A DNA stretch of 6,412 bases, taken from assembly GCA_050943335.1 (NCBI GenBank), contig JBMNOZ010000034.1, forward strand, positions 1 to 6,412, in the 5' to 3' direction. Source of the stretch: JBMNOZ01 sp050943335. GTDB lineage: Bacteria; Bacillota; Desulfitobacteriia; Desulfitobacteriales; Syntrophobotulaceae. Position numbers and translations under genes: made by a program. The notes beneath the pieces were generated by a model that did not search any database, had not been told where the DNA came from, and saw nothing but the letters and a program-made list of their open reading frames with translations. Below, piece after piece: positions 1 to 6,412 of the stretch (position 1 is the stretch's first letter; every line of letters begins with the position of its first letter).

Positions 1-141
1 AGGTTAAAGAGAGATTAAAATCTTAAGCAGGAAGATAAATTGTTGTGCAGTTGTGAAGGAGCATAATCATGGGCCTTCAATAGGATGTTCAAATTCAAAT
101 GTTATCCTGACGAATTTGAACTTAGGACATCCTGCTCCGTC
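1..141 (+). other. 23S-5S intergenic spacer of an rRNA operon
   Basis: This stretch lies directly upstream of the 5S rRNA gene. It carries the kind of sequence usual between 23S and 5S genes in clostridia, including a segment near 44-60 of the form gtgcagttgtgaagga. The 23S 3' end itself should lie just upstream of the window; I cannot recognise any 23S residues inside it. No protein gene is supported: the open frames crossing it run on through the 5S gene. Assignment as spacer rests on position and on remembered resemblance to other Firmicutes spacers, so it is an inference. Confidence 0.6.
58..138 (+). other. Long stem-loop in the 23S-5S spacer, probable rRNA processing structure
   Basis: Bases 87-96 (gttcaaattc) are perfectly complementary to 112-121 (gaatttgaac). 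Below them, 82-86 (aggat) can pair with 129-133 (atcct), leaving bases 122-128 bulged on the 3' side. Further out, 58-63 (ggagca) can pair with 133-138 (tgctcc), although base 133 can join only one of these two helices. The structure ends a few bases before the 5S gene, where pre-rRNA is normally cut to release pre-5S. The pairing is visible in the sequence; the role in processing is inferred. Confidence 0.5.
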
Positions 142-249
<108 letters not shown>

Positions 250-255
250 AAAAGT

Positions 256-285
256 AAAGAACCGCCGTAAATTGGCGGTTCTTTT
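256..285 (+). terminator. Intrinsic terminator of the rRNA operon
   Basis: An 11-base perfect stem (aaagaaccgcc at 256-266 with ggcggttcttt at 274-284) encloses a 7-base loop and ends in a short T run (282-285). It starts seven bases after the 5S 3' end, where the rRNA transcript should stop. Confidence 0.9.
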
Positions 286-298
286 GCAACTAATCGGG

Positions 299-341
299 AA
301 GTTTGAGAACCTCCAGGATCTAAAAGTTTGAGAACCTCCAG
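299..341 (+). repeat. Tandem pair of an 18-base repeat, 25-base period
   Basis: The unit aagtttgagaacctccag occurs at 299-316 and again, identically, at 324-341, separated by gatctaa. No third full copy is present. The unit resembles part of the adjacent 5S gene (gaagttaagacctccagg at 191-208) with a 2-base and a 1-base gap. It may therefore be a decayed 5S-derived duplication, although chance resemblance cannot be excluded. It falls between two hairpins in the non-coding stretch 286-562. Confidence 0.85.
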
Positions 342-357
342 AGGTAAAATGTAGAGG

Positions 358-384
358 AAGGACCTGTCTAACAGACGGGTCCTT
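358..384 (+). terminator. Strong 12-base-pair hairpin, possible secondary terminator
   Basis: aaggacctgtct (358-369) pairs with agacgggtcctt (373-384) around a 3-base loop, with one G-U pair. The stem is strong, but the bases that follow (tcgggttt) are a poor U tract. It could be a back-up terminator for the rRNA operon or part of a larger leader structure with the stem that starts at 386. The fold is seen; the role is uncertain. Confidence 0.5.
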
Positions 385-385
385 T

Positions 386-445
386 CGGGTTTCTAAATGT
401 CGGGGCGAGGCTCTATTTTGTCCTGCTTTAAACCCGTTTTTTTTT
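386..445 (+). terminator. Possible long-loop terminator ending in nine T
   Basis: cgggttt (386-392) is complementary to aaacccg (430-436), which is followed at once by nine T residues (437-445). The 7-base stem would close a loop of 37 bases, which is long for an ordinary intrinsic terminator. It abuts the hairpin at 358-384, so the two could stack. The T run directly after the 3' arm is the main argument; the long loop is the main argument against. Confidence 0.3.
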
Positions 446-549
446 ATTTCACTAGCCAGAATCAAAGGGATTATGCTAATATTCAATGTATATAAAAAAT
501 TTAGCAGAGAAAACTCGAATCTGCTTGTCAAACTAAACTATAATACAGT

Positions 550-555
550 AAGGAG
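550..555 (+). promoter_or_regulatory. Ribosome binding site fixing the MoxR start
   Basis: AAGGAG lies seven bases before the ATG at 563. The open frame could be extended upstream to 473, but that start has no purine-rich site and the extra 30 residues do not resemble a MoxR N-terminus. This site therefore decides for 563. Confidence 0.85.
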
Positions 556-562
556 TTTTAAA

Positions 563-1504
563 ATGATTCCTTTGTCTTTACAGCGCTTAAGGGAGAACAT
601 TTCGAGTATTGTCCTTGGTAAAGAAGAGGCAGTGGATCTACTGTTGATTGCTCTGATTGCGGAAGGTCATATCTTGATTGAGGATGTTCCAGGAGTGGGT
701 AAAACACTACTTGCTAAGGCTTTGGCGGCTTCTTTAAATGCTGATTACAACAGGCTTCAATGTACGCCGGATTTAACCCCGACAGATGTAACTGGTTTTT
801 ACGTCTTAGACCGGAAAAGCAATAAATTTGTTTTACGGACTGGTCCTGTGGTGACCAATATCTTATTGGTAGATGAAATTAATCGCGCTGTTCCGAGAAC
901 TCAAGCCAGTTTGCTGGAAGCGATGGAGGAAAGGCAGGTTTCAATGGATGGGGAAACAATAAAACTACCGCGGCCCTTTTTCGTAATCGCCACCCAAAAT
1001 CCTATCGATCATGACGGAACCTTTCCCCTGCCTGAAGCCCAATTGGATCGTTTTCTTTTCAAGATAGCGATTGGTTATCCCAGTCTCGAAGAAGAGGAAA
1101 ACATTCTGGAAGTACATGGCTTGAAAAACCCTTTACTGGAGCTGCAAGCAGTTGCTTCAGAAGAAGATGTCTTAGCTTGGCAGGAGCAAAGTAACAATAT
1201 TTTTGTTGAACAAAGTATTCACCGCTATATTGTGGAACTGGTAAGAGCAACGAGAAATCATCCGGCAGTAGCTTTTGGTGCAAGCCCAAGGGCTAGTCTT
1301 GCTCTTTACCGGGCAGTACGGGCCTATGCTCTGCTTAAAGGTCGGCAATTTGCTCTCCCTGATGATGTGCAGTATTTGGCAAGCCATGTTTTAGAACATC
1401 GATTGTCTTTAAAGAGGGAAGAACGTCTTAAAGGGAAAGAACCGGCCCAGGTTGTGGCTGAAGTTCTTAAAGAAGTTCCAGTCCCGGTAGAGCAGGACGG
1501 ATAG
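563..1504 (+). CDS. MoxR-family AAA+ ATPase
   Basis: This is a cytoplasmic ATPase of 313 residues, the usual length for the family. MoxR proteins use ATP hydrolysis to help mature or assemble partner complexes, often together with a DUF58 or von Willebrand-type protein. Seen here: Walker A DVPGVGKT (41-48), Walker B LLVDEINR (101-108), the family segment LLEAMEERQV (117-126), sensor 1 ATQNP (143-147), GTFPLPEAQLDRF (152-164) with the presumed arginine finger, and the lid sensor 2 motif GASPRA (239-244). All key residues appear intact. It is the first gene of a three-gene operon; the DUF58 gene starts five bases after its stop. It lies downstream of the rRNA terminators and so needs its own promoter, which I could not place confidently. 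The family call is firm; the substrate is unknown. Confidence 0.96.
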   Translation: MIPLSLQRLRENISSIVLGKEEAVDLLLIALIAEGHILIEDVPGVGKTLLAKALAASLNADYNRLQCTPDLTPTDVTGFYVLDRKSNKFVLRTGPVVTNILLVDEINRAVPRTQASLLEAMEERQVSMDGETIKLPRPFFVIATQNPIDHDGTFPLPEAQLDRFLFKIAIGYPSLEEEENILEVHGLKNPLLELQAVASEEDVLAWQEQSNNIFVEQSIHRYIVELVRATRNHPAVAFGASPRASLALYRAVRAYALLKGRQFALPDDVQYLASHVLEHRLSLKREERLKGKEPAQVVAEVLKEVPVPVEQDG

Positions 1505-1509
1505 GAATT

Positions 1510-2658
1510 ATGAAAAACAACACTACTCTAAAATCAAAAGATACTCCTTTAATCCCTGCCTTTACTTCTTTATATACTTTATTGGCGCTCAGGGTCGCTT
1601 TGTTTTTGCTTTTTCTTTATTGCTTAAAAGCAGGAGCTTTCTCCCCCGCACTCTTTTTGCTTATAATTATTTTAGTAATAGAGTTAAGTGGATTTTTATC
1701 CCGGTACGGATTAAGAAAATTGAAAATCGAAACGAGGTTTAATTCTCAATGCCTGTTTCCGGAAGACGAGATAATTTACACTATTCGTTTGGAAAACGAG
1801 AAAGCTTTGCCGGCATTTCTTAATTGGTTTCAAGAATTACCTCCAGACGTTTTGCTTATAGAACAGGAGAAAGAATTAACTCAAATTATTGGCGGGGCTC
1901 ATTTCAGACCTCGAGCTGGAAAGGACTTTAACTATCGGCTTACGGCTCGAAAAAGAGGCTACTATAAACTTCCGAGACCTAAACTTTATGCCCGAGATGT
2001 TTTAGGTTTATTTTATCGCCAAAAGGAAGTTGGGGGCTCGGATGAATTAATTGTTTACCCCAAACTCCTGCCTATGGAAAGCATAGATATTAAAGCAGCC
2101 GATTTTAGTGGTTTAGAGCAGGACAAACGACCCTTTCTATTCGATCCTATTATGTTTGTAGGTTTAAAAGATTATACTCCCGATATGCCTATCCGCACTA
2201 TCCATTGGAAAGCCTCGGCCCGTCAGGATAAATTACTGGCGAAAATCATTGAACCTTCTGCCAGTATACAGATTTTAGTGGCAATAGAGGTCGATACTTT
2301 TATTGATCCACCGGAAGAAGAACTTTTTGAAAAGGCCCTCTCCCTTGCTGCAACTTTGGCAATTTGGGCAGATAATAACCAAATCCCTTTTGGTTTAGCG
2401 GCTAATATTGCCCAAGTAGGTCAAGAGGGGCCGATAATTCTACCGGTGAACAGAAATTTAGACCAAGGGAGAGTCGTGCTGGAGTCCTTAGCCCGGGCAA
2501 AATTTGTCCGCTTGGGGAGTTTAGAAGATCTGTTAAAAATTGAAAGCGGGAGTCTTCCTTGGGGTACTACTTTAGTATTGCTTAGCAAAGGAGAAACGAA
2601 AATCGCTGTTCCTTCCTCCCTTCGTCAGATAGTAAATTATCCCTTAGAGGGGGTTTGA
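1510..2658 (+). CDS. DUF58 domain membrane protein, MoxR partner
   Basis: This 382-residue protein has two hydrophobic helices near the N-terminus (about 21-39 and 44-63). A beta-rich region follows (about 70-200), then the DUF58 signature GLKDYTPDMPIRTIHWKASA (218-237), which corresponds to the family pattern xxYxxGDxxRxIxWxxSAR. The remainder resembles a von Willebrand A-like fold. The metal-site motif expected after the first strand is degenerate: AIEVDTFID near 258-266 instead of DxSxS. DUF58 proteins commonly pair with MoxR ATPases, and this gene starts five bases after the MoxR stop with only a weak ribosome site (AGGA, 1503-1506), so translation is probably coupled. The C-terminal part is expected in the cytoplasm, where it could meet the ATPase (inference). 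The cellular role of the pair is not shown by the sequence. Confidence 0.93.
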   Translation: MKNNTTLKSKDTPLIPAFTSLYTLLALRVALFLLFLYCLKAGAFSPALFLLIIILVIELSGFLSRYGLRKLKIETRFNSQCLFPEDEIIYTIRLENEKALPAFLNWFQELPPDVLLIEQEKELTQIIGGAHFRPRAGKDFNYRLTARKRGYYKLPRPKLYARDVLGLFYRQKEVGGSDELIVYPKLLPMESIDIKAADFSGLEQDKRPFLFDPIMFVGLKDYTPDMPIRTIHWKASARQDKLLAKIIEPSASIQILVAIEVDTFIDPPEEELFEKALSLAATLAIWADNNQIPFGLAANIAQVGQEGPIILPVNRNLDQGRVVLESLARAKFVRLGSLEDLLKIESGSLPWGTTLVLLSKGETKIAVPSSLRQIVNYPLEGV

Positions 2659-2659
2659 A

Positions 2660-3997
2660 ATGGGTTTCCGAGACTTAATCCAGGATTTAGCGTTAATCTT
2701 TTCTGAATCCTGTTTCTTTGCCTTGCTCTATCTCTGCCTGACTGATCTCCTATTAAGTGAGAACTTGTTGGTAAGCCCGATTGTATTCTTTATTTTAACA
2801 GCGGCAATAATTATCACTAACTTTTTTTTAAGTTTTAAAAGCTGGCGTTTAATAACTATAGTTTTGCTTAATATATTAGTTGCCGGAATTGTTGTCTTTT
2901 TAATAATTCATCAGTCCACGTTATCCGGCTCCTATCTATTGCAAAGCCCAACAGGAGTTATGCCAGCGCTTAATATTATTTTTGTCTATGGGACAATTAT
3001 CTGGCTCATTATACGGTCCTTGCTTATCTTTTACCGCCGAAATACTAATGTTTATAGTCATTTTGATCTCTATGTATCCCTAACCCTGATAATACTACTT
3101 ATTGCCGGACTAGCCTCCACTACTTTACCGGGAGAGACCGGCTGGGCAATAGCGGCTTTATTGCTAAATCTATTTTCCCTATATATTTATAACAATAGGG
3201 AAAGCAAGAGTACCCTGTGGGAGTGGATCTTAGGCGGGTTTGTAGCAGTTTCCCTTTATCTAGCTTCCCGGACAGTGATAGTCTCCTCCTCAGTTTCTAC
3301 CCAGGCGGAAACGGTTTTGAATTTTATAAAAAATATAGGAACAGCACTTCTACATATGTTGGCCGGGACCATTTTATTCCTAAGGAAATTATTGCTGGGG
3401 AGAGGGGTTCGCAGTCCAGTTGCCGAAGATCATACTGCCGGGCAGTATAAAATAGTGGATCAGGCAAGTATAAGTCTATCCTGGTTGGATATTTTATTTA
3501 CCGGCGTTTTATGGTTCACCGCTGCTATCCTATTGTGTGTAGTAGTCGTTTCGTGTCTCACTATGTTACGCTACCTTCTCTTTCAGCTTAAGAAACGTAG
3601 AAAAGTGAATGTTCGTGTAGCTTTTGACCCTTTTCTTCCTTGGAAAAGAATACTTGAATTTTCAAGACGCCTTCTAAAAAGGATATGTTTTTACCTCTTA
3701 CCCTTTTCACCGGCTAGAATTTCTATTCCCCAAGCTTACCGGTTAATATTAGAGTGGGGTTCTAGTAAAAAATACCCGAGGAGGGGAGAGGAAACACCTT
3801 ATGCTTATTGTCGACGGCTATCTGCCAAATTTCCGCAAATCAGTGCGGAATTGAAGGAAATAACTGATTCTTTTGTTTTATACCGTTATACTGAAAATAG
3901 TTCTCAAACAAAGTATAAAAAGGATTTAAAACAAAAAGTACGCAGGGTTTATTTGGGGGATTATTACCGGCTGATCAAAGTTTTTAAAAAACGGTAA
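2660..3997 (+). CDS. Multi-pass membrane protein with C-terminal DUF4129-like domain
   Basis: This 445-residue protein carries about six to eight hydrophobic segments in its first half (roughly 10-32, 38-58, 63-84, 101-124, 136-153, 160-177, 188-205, perhaps 228-245) and another at about 277-307. A basic cytoplasmic tail follows. The tail holds a DUF4129-like region (about 355-420): a Y..ILEWGSSK helix, the conserved EETP (377-380), and LKEITDSFVLYRY (398-410). In larger TgpA-type relatives of about 700 residues, an extracellular Cys-His-Asp transglutaminase core sits before the last membrane helix. Here only about 30 polar residues (246-274) occupy that place, so the enzyme part is absent. 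The ATG is one base past the DUF58 stop, with a strong site (agaggggg, 2646-2653). It completes the MoxR-DUF58-DUF4129 module. Function beyond membership of this module is unknown. Confidence 0.88.
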   Translation: MGFRDLIQDLALIFSESCFFALLYLCLTDLLLSENLLVSPIVFFILTAAIIITNFFLSFKSWRLITIVLLNILVAGIVVFLIIHQSTLSGSYLLQSPTGVMPALNIIFVYGTIIWLIIRSLLIFYRRNTNVYSHFDLYVSLTLIILLIAGLASTTLPGETGWAIAALLLNLFSLYIYNNRESKSTLWEWILGGFVAVSLYLASRTVIVSSSVSTQAETVLNFIKNIGTALLHMLAGTILFLRKLLLGRGVRSPVAEDHTAGQYKIVDQASISLSWLDILFTGVLWFTAAILLCVVVVSCLTMLRYLLFQLKKRRKVNVRVAFDPFLPWKRILEFSRRLLKRICFYLLPFSPARISIPQAYRLILEWGSSKKYPRRGEETPYAYCRRLSAKFPQISAELKEITDSFVLYRYTENSSQTKYKKDLKQKVRRVYLGDYYRLIKVFKKR

Positions 3998-4027
3998 GTT
4001 GACACCGATTAATAAATTTTAAAAGTG

Positions 4028-4032
4028 AGGGG
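4028..4032 (+). promoter_or_regulatory. Ribosome binding site fixing the effector-domain gene start
   Basis: AGGGG stands seven bases before the ATG at 4040. An in-frame GTG at 4025 would add five residues, but it overlaps the front of this site and has no good site of its own. Confidence 0.75.
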
Positions 4033-4039
4033 ATTTATA

Positions 4040-4561
4040 ATGAGTATATTCGGCTCAAGAAGAAAGTTGGAACCGGAGATTGTTTTTTTAGAAGAACCTA
4101 TTAAACTTGCCGGTTTTGCGGTTAAAACCAGTGTTAAAACAGTATTTAAGGATATCCCGAGGCTGGGGGAAAAGTTTCATTTATACAAACAAGCGAAAGG
4201 AATTCCTAACCAAACTGAGCCGAAGATTTTTGTGGTTCTAAGCAGGAATTTCGATAAGAAGAATCAATCTTGGGAATGTGTAATGGCCAATATGGTTAAA
4301 GATTTTGAACAAGTCCCCGACGATTTAAACCCCTATAAAATTCCCGCTGGGAAATATGCGATCTTTACTGTTCGCCCCAAGTATAAACCTTTTGAAGGTT
4401 TGACAATAAAGAGGACTAAGGATTATATAACCAAGGAGTGGGTCAAAAATTCCGGGTATGAATTGACAGGGTTGGATTTTGAATATTATAACGAAAGCGA
4501 GATGGATAAAAGACGTCCGGAAGTTAAGCTTTATTATGGAATTAAAGAAAAACGAGTTTAA
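4040..4561 (+). CDS. Stand-alone effector-binding domain protein (GyrI/Cass2-like)
   Basis: This is a soluble protein of 173 residues with no signal peptide, membrane helix or helix-turn-helix. The layout fits the bacterial effector-binding fold also found at the end of AraC- and MerR-type regulators. An opening strand (EPEIVFLEEPIKLAGFAVKT, 11-30) is followed by a helix with F..L, then strands including KIFVVLS (62-68). The characteristic IPAGKYAIFT (101-110) comes next, then a helix with KEWVKNSGYEL (131-141), an acidic FEYYNE (146-151) and a final strand EVKLYYGIK (161-169). Stand-alone members bind small, often cationic, amphipathic molecules or act as GyrI-like proteins; which applies here cannot be told. 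It begins 42 bases after the membrane-protein gene, so it may be a fourth operon gene or have its own promoter. No terminator is evident on either side. The 140 bases downstream (4562-4701) contain no recognisable gene. Confidence 0.8.
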   Translation: MSIFGSRRKLEPEIVFLEEPIKLAGFAVKTSVKTVFKDIPRLGEKFHLYKQAKGIPNQTEPKIFVVLSRNFDKKNQSWECVMANMVKDFEQVPDDLNPYKIPAGKYAIFTVRPKYKPFEGLTIKRTKDYITKEWVKNSGYELTGLDFEYYNESEMDKRRPEVKLYYGIKEKRV

Positions 4562-4695
4562 AAATGAATCATCTGCGGCTACCAAAAGACTTTTAATATC
4601 ACAATACGACAAAAAAAGACAATTTACTTGCAGAAAAATAGCATTATATGGTAAGACAGGGTAATTATTATCAAGAAATGTAGAAGGAAATATCT

Positions 4696-4702
4696 AAAGG
4701 AG
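4696..4702 (+). promoter_or_regulatory. Ribosome binding site of the chemoreceptor remnant
   Basis: AAAGGAG lies eight bases before a GTG at 4711. A GTG at 4702 is also in frame but overlaps the site itself, so 4711 is the likely original start, giving MKLKGRM as the N-terminus. Confidence 0.7.
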
Positions 4703-4710
4703 TGTTTCTG

Positions 4711-6113
4711 GTGAAATTAAAGGGTAGAATGGTAGCCACGATTTTAATTCCGGTTTCTGTAATCTTTTTAGTGGCGGCAAGCTTTGTCGGAGTTGATGTT
4801 TATAATACAGCAAAAAGGGATGCTTTACTTTTATCAGAAGCCACGGCTCGAGATTATGCAGGCGAAATTGAAGCGGAGTTGGAAAAGTCCCTTGAATCAG
4901 CTAGAAGCGTCGCTCGGGCGGCAGAAGGTCTTATTAATCAAGGTTCTCCGGATAGGGAAAATCTAAAAGCTATTATGCGTAATATTATAGAGCATAACGA
5001 GAAATTATTCGGTTTATGGGTTTGCTTTGAGCCCAATGCTTTTGAAGGTCGGGATAAAGAGTATATCGGGACCAAGGGGCATGATGAGACCGGCAGATTT
5101 ATACCCTATTTCCATAGGAAGGGAGAAAATATAGAAATTGAGGCCTTAAAGGGGTATGCTCTTGAAGGAGAAGGAGATTACTAATTGGCTTTCAAATCGG
5201 GTCGGGAGACAATTTTGAGCCTTTTGAATACGAAATAGAAGGCCAAAAAGTCCTTATTACTACTTTTGCCGTGCCTATTAAACAAGGGGAGAAAATAGTA
5301 GGGGTAGCCGGGGTGGATTTAAGCTTAGATCAACTTCAGGCTATTGGTGAAAGGGTAAAACTGTATGAGAGCGGCTATGGAAGGTTGCTTACTGCCCAGG
5401 GCAATGTTCTTGTTCATCCCGATCCGGAGAATATAGGGAAACCGGCCGGTGAGTTCGTGACCGGGGATGCCCAATATGTATTGGAAAGAATTGCTGCCGG
5501 AGAAACCTTCACTGAAACCATCTATTCGAGAGTTCTTAATAGAGAGGTTCTTAAATCCTTTGCTCCGGTAATAATAGGAGAATCTGCGACTCCTTGGAGT
5601 TTTAGCACTGTTGTTCCTCAGGAAGAGGTCCTAGCCGGTGTTTTTAAATTGATCCTAAAAATGGTTATCGTCTATCTTATAGGTTTAGCTATTATTGGAA
5701 CAGCTATATTTATTGCCGCATCTAGCAAGCTTGTAATTGAAGAATTAAAGACCAGATCCCAAAACGCAGTCCAAACCATGTACCAGGTAAAAGAGATCGT
5801 CGGCGCTCAAACAGAAAGAGTAAATGAAACCCAAGGTAGATTTGAATTAATTGCCCGCTCAATTGAAGATACGGCAAGTATTATTCAAAAACTAACTGAA
5901 GGAGTCGAGGTCCTAAATACAAATAAAGATAAGTTAGTAGCTTTAATGCAAAACCTGGCGGCTATTGCTGAGGAAAATGCAGCCGGTGCCCAAGAAGCTT
6001 CGGCGGTAACCCAGGAACAAGCGGCTTCAAGTGCAGAAATTTCTAGAGCCAGTGAGGGGTTGGCTCAAATCGCCGGAGATTTACAAGAACTGATTAGCAG
6101 GTTTAAATATTAA
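4711..6113 (+). pseudogene. Degenerate methyl-accepting chemotaxis protein with dCache sensor domain
   Basis: An intact gene would make a membrane receptor that signals through CheA/CheW. The start gives a membrane helix (about 8-28). A dCache-type extracellular domain follows, with the hallmark LWVCFEPNAFEGRD and GHDETGRFIPYFHRKG, then EGEGDY and an in-frame TAA at 5182-5184. Past the stop the same frame reads LAFKSGRETIL and then fails. From about 5217 another frame continues with EPFEYEIEGQKVLITTFAVP, GVAGVDLSLDQLQ and GYGRLLTAQGNVLVHPDP. A second membrane helix lies near 5640-5725. The cytoplasmic part then jumps to EELKTRSQNAVQTM and ends with LAAIAEENAAGAQEASAVTQEQAASS and LISRFKY. HAMP, the descending helix and the conserved tip (usually QTNLLALNAAIEAARAGE) are missing. 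The reconstruction is about 467 residues against about 650-700 for intact relatives. A product is unlikely to signal. Family call firm; loss of function strongly inferred. Confidence 0.9.
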
Positions 6114-6134
6114 GAAACTTTTATTAGAGACGCC

Positions 6135-6176
6135 AAAACGGTTGCTTCCTCATTTCTTACGGGAACAACCGTTTTT
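6135..6176 (+). terminator. Intrinsic terminator after the chemoreceptor remnant
   Basis: aaaacggttg (6135-6144) pairs with caaccgtttt (6166-6175). Beyond a one-base bulge at 6145 the stem continues as ttcct with gggaa (6161-6165), closing on a 10-base loop. A T run (6172-6176) ends it. It lies 22 bases past the TAA of the pseudogene, so the transcription unit is still neatly bounded although the gene is broken. Confidence 0.88.
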
Positions 6177-6412
6177 AATATCCGGTTTTGGAAAGGATCC
6201 AGGCAGAAAGAGCAGAAAAAAAGTTCCTTATGTCGAAGAATATTAAGCAGTTTTATTTAAGTCTCGTTTTTTATTCTTTTTGGATGGGGGTTTTTGTGGA
6301 TAAGGAGATCTTGCTCATAGGTTTAAATGAGGAGTTAGTGTCAAGTAATGTTCGCAAAAACCATCTAAAAAAATCCGTAATGGTTAGCGACTAATTGTGA
6401 TCGGGAATCAAG
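6177..6412. other. Right-hand flank with no supportable gene
   Basis: An open frame of 68 codons (6188-6394, TTG start, possible internal ATG at 6230) crosses this stretch. It lacks a well-placed ribosome site, has no family resemblance I can name and shows no clear domain. The middle (about QFYLSLVFYSFWMGVFV) is hydrophobic and could be a decayed start of a membrane protein, but this is too weak to call. I see no RNA gene, repeat or strong promoter before the window ends. Confidence 0.4.

Noticed and set aside
299..341. Possible CRISPR-like array
   Set aside because: There are only two copies, with a 7-base gap instead of a spacer of normal length, and no cas genes nearby.
525..544. TTGTCA (525-530) and TATAAT (539-544) as promoter of the MoxR operon
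   Set aside because: The spacer is only 8 bases, and a start about 7 bases after TATAAT would fall inside the ribosome binding site. No suitable -35 lies 16-18 bases upstream of TATAAT.
3999..4025. Perfect TTGACA upstream of the effector-domain gene
   Set aside because: No good -10 box is found 16-18 bases downstream. The best candidate (TAAAAG, 4020-4025) has a 15-base spacer and would start transcription at the ribosome site.
4325..4612. Open frames on the - strand over the effector-domain gene and two further ones over the MoxR gene (1059-1387)
   Set aside because: They are antisense shadows of well-supported + strand genes and have no ribosome sites or family resemblance.
4623..4650. 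TTTACT and TATATG as a promoter for the chemoreceptor remnant
   Set aside because: Spacing (16) is acceptable, but each hexamer matches consensus at only four positions, which is expected by chance in AT-rich spacer DNA.
5175..5184. Programmed frameshift or recoding at the TAA of the chemoreceptor
   Set aside because: There is no slippery heptamer at gattactaa, TAA is not used for selenocysteine or pyrrolysine, and the gene has further damage downstream.
6188..6394. Open frame of 68 codons after the last terminator
   Set aside because: It has a TTG start without a placed ribosome site and no recognisable domain. A hydrophobic patch alone does not support a gene.

Overview
The window looks like a chromosomal segment from a moderately AT-rich low-GC Gram-positive, most likely a clostridial (Peptococcaceae/Desulfitobacteriaceae-like) anaerobe. 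That placement rests on the 5S rRNA and 23S-5S spacer style, the strong purine-rich ribosome binding sites, GTG/TTG start use and the protein flavours. It is an inference; no gene here fixes the genus. All recognisable genes lie on the + strand.

Region 1 (about 1-445) is the tail of an rRNA operon. It holds a 23S-5S spacer with a long processing-type stem, a complete but compact 5S rRNA gene (about 142-249) and a strong intrinsic terminator (256-285). After that come two tandem copies of an 18-base unit at 25-base spacing, and a second hairpin that runs into another possible stem ending in nine T. No protein gene is supported before 563.

Region 2 (563-3997) is a tightly packed three-gene operon: a MoxR-family AAA+ ATPase, a DUF58 protein with two N-terminal membrane segments, and a multi-pass membrane protein ending in a DUF4129-like domain. 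The gaps are 5 and 1 bases, so translation is probably coupled. This is the classic MoxR/DUF58/DUF4129 module, thought to act as a membrane-associated chaperone or assembly system. The third protein lacks the transglutaminase core found in the larger TgpA-type relatives, and no separate transglutaminase gene is visible in the window.

Region 3 (4040-4561) is a stand-alone effector-binding (GyrI/Cass2-like) protein without a DNA-binding domain, 42 bases downstream of the operon.

Region 4 (4711-6113) is a decayed methyl-accepting chemotaxis protein. An extracellular dCache sensor domain flanked by two membrane helices is interrupted by an in-frame TAA and, about 30 bases on, a one-base frameshift. 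The cytoplasmic part has also lost HAMP, the descending helix and the CheA/CheW-binding tip, leaving only the end of the returning helix. A clear terminator follows (6135-6176). The last roughly 235 bases hold nothing I can support.

I see no CRISPR array, tRNA, insertion sequence, phage or defence genes, and no convincing new multi-gene system. The points most worth a second look are the multiply broken chemoreceptor, the transglutaminase-less MoxR operon and the repeat/hairpin cluster just after the 5S gene.
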